Assembly (NCBI GenBank): GCA_904393855.1
Contig: CAJFNE010000135.1
Location: forward strand, 1-5,025
DNA: 5,025 nucleotides
DNA from: an uncultured Oscillibacter sp.
Lineage (GTDB): Bacteria; Bacillota; Clostridia; Oscillospirales; Oscillospiraceae
Direction: 5' to 3'
Shown here one piece after another: positions 4,385 to 5,025 of the stretch. Both the position numbers and the translations under genes were made by a program. A model generated the notes under the pieces. It worked only from the letters and a program-made list of their open reading frames with translations. It was not told the origin of the DNA and did not search any database. Position 1 is the first letter of the stretch; every line of letters starts with the position of its first letter.

Positions 4385-5025
4385 ATGGCATTGATTGCAT
4401 ACGACGAATATAAGCAGAAGCTCCGGGACCTGGAGCCGGAGCTTCAAAAGCTGTCTGCCGCCCTGGATATCGAGAGCGCCAAGCAGGAGGCCGCCCGGCT
4501 GGAGGACGAGACCGCCCAGGACGGCTTCTGGAACGACCTGGAGCGCTCCCAGAAAGTCCAGCAGAGGCTCAAGCAGCTGCAGAACAAGATCGCCCGCCAG
4601 GAGAAGCTGGTCTCCTCCTGGGAGGATTTGACGGCCCTGTGCGAGATGGGTCAGGAGGCCGACGACGCGGAGATCCTGGAGGAGCTGAAAACCGAGTACG
4701 CCGCCCTGGAGGAAAAGGTGGAGGAGACTCGGATGGCCACCCTGCTCTCCGGCGAGTACGACAGCTCCAACGCGATTTTGCAGTTCCACGCCGGCGCCGG
4801 CGGCACCGAGGCCCAGGACTGGGCCCAGATGCTCTACCGGATGTACACCCGCTGGGTGGAGCGCCACGGCTTCACCTACAAGATCCTGGACTACGAGGAC
4901 GGCGACGAGGCGGGCATCAAGTCCGCCGCCATCTCCATCGAGGGTGAGAACGCCTACGGCTACCTCAAGAGCGAGAACGGCGTCCACCGCCTGGTGCGGG
5001 TGTCCCCCTTTGACGCCAACGCCCG
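4385..5025 (+). CDS. prfB: Peptide chain release factor 2 (RF2), N-terminal 213 residues, runs off the window
   Basis: RF2 recognises UGA and UAA stop codons in the ribosomal A site and triggers peptide release. The frame opens at ATG 4385 (MALIAYDEYKQ) and stays open to the window edge; a complete RF2 is about 365 aa, so about 150 residues, including the GGQ hydrolysis motif, lie outside. Residues 1-115 are the acidic helical domain. The family signature HAGAGGTEAQDW is at 135-146 and GVHRLVRVSPFD at 199-210. Within the latter, SPF (207-209) is the tripeptide that reads the stop codon and separates RF2 from RF1, which has a P-x-T type motif there. Many prfB genes carry a +1 frameshift with an internal UGA near codon 25; here LSAALDIESAKQ reads straight through, so that autoregulation is absent. 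The gene has its own promoter, transcribed away from the surface-protein gene. Confidence 0.96.
   Translation, partial: MALIAYDEYKQKLRDLEPELQKLSAALDIESAKQEAARLEDETAQDGFWNDLERSQKVQQRLKQLQNKIARQEKLVSSWEDLTALCEMGQEADDAEILEELKTEYAALEEKVEETRMATLLSGEYDSSNAILQFHAGAGGTEAQDWAQMLYRMYTRWVERHGFTYKILDYEDGDEAGIKSAAISIEGENAYGYLKSENGVHRLVRVSPFDANA

Noticed and set aside
4337..4987. 216-codon minus-strand open frame over prfB
   Set aside because: It is antisense to a clear release factor gene, rich in Leu and Gly, with no known domain.

Overview
The window looks like chromosomal DNA from a GC-rich member of the Clostridia, most likely gut Oscillospiraceae-like. The reasons are the G/C-ending codons of the release factor gene, a large SLH-domain surface protein of a clostridial type, and GC-rich palindromic repeats between genes. 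No species call can be supported.

Layout. Positions 1-740 hold no complete gene. The region opens with the last codons and stop of an upstream + strand gene (not recognised), ending in the peptide MKAFFNLK, followed by a hairpin terminator. That gene tail appears twice more (stops at 299-301 and 686-688), so three copies of one gene 3' end lie in a row. Copies 1 and 2, with their terminators, are near identical. Copy 3 is more diverged and has a different, stronger terminator. The gaps between copies are packed with short inverted repeats, including two diverged copies of a ~112-bp palindromic element.

Positions 762-793 are a long-stem terminator serving the convergent minus-strand gene. That gene (826-4176, 1116 aa) encodes an exported, SLH-anchored cell-surface protein. 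From the N-terminus it has a signal peptide, a Cys-pair repeat region, an InlB-B/Flg_new-like module, five Ig/cadherin-like repeats and three SLH motifs. Its N-terminal third is clearly less GC-rich than the rest, suggesting mosaic assembly.

Positions 4177-4384 are a divergent promoter region. It holds a near-consensus sigma-A promoter for the + strand gene, a pair of 11-bp direct repeats that could bind a response regulator, and only weak promoter signals for the surface-protein gene. From 4385 to the window edge runs the 5' part of prfB (peptide chain release factor 2), identified by the HAGAGGTEAQDW and SPF motifs; it reads from its ATG without the programmed frameshift found in many prfB genes.

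The surface protein and prfB have no evident functional link; they only share a divergent intergenic region. The least ordinary part of the window is the triplicated gene tail and its hairpin arrays at 1-740.
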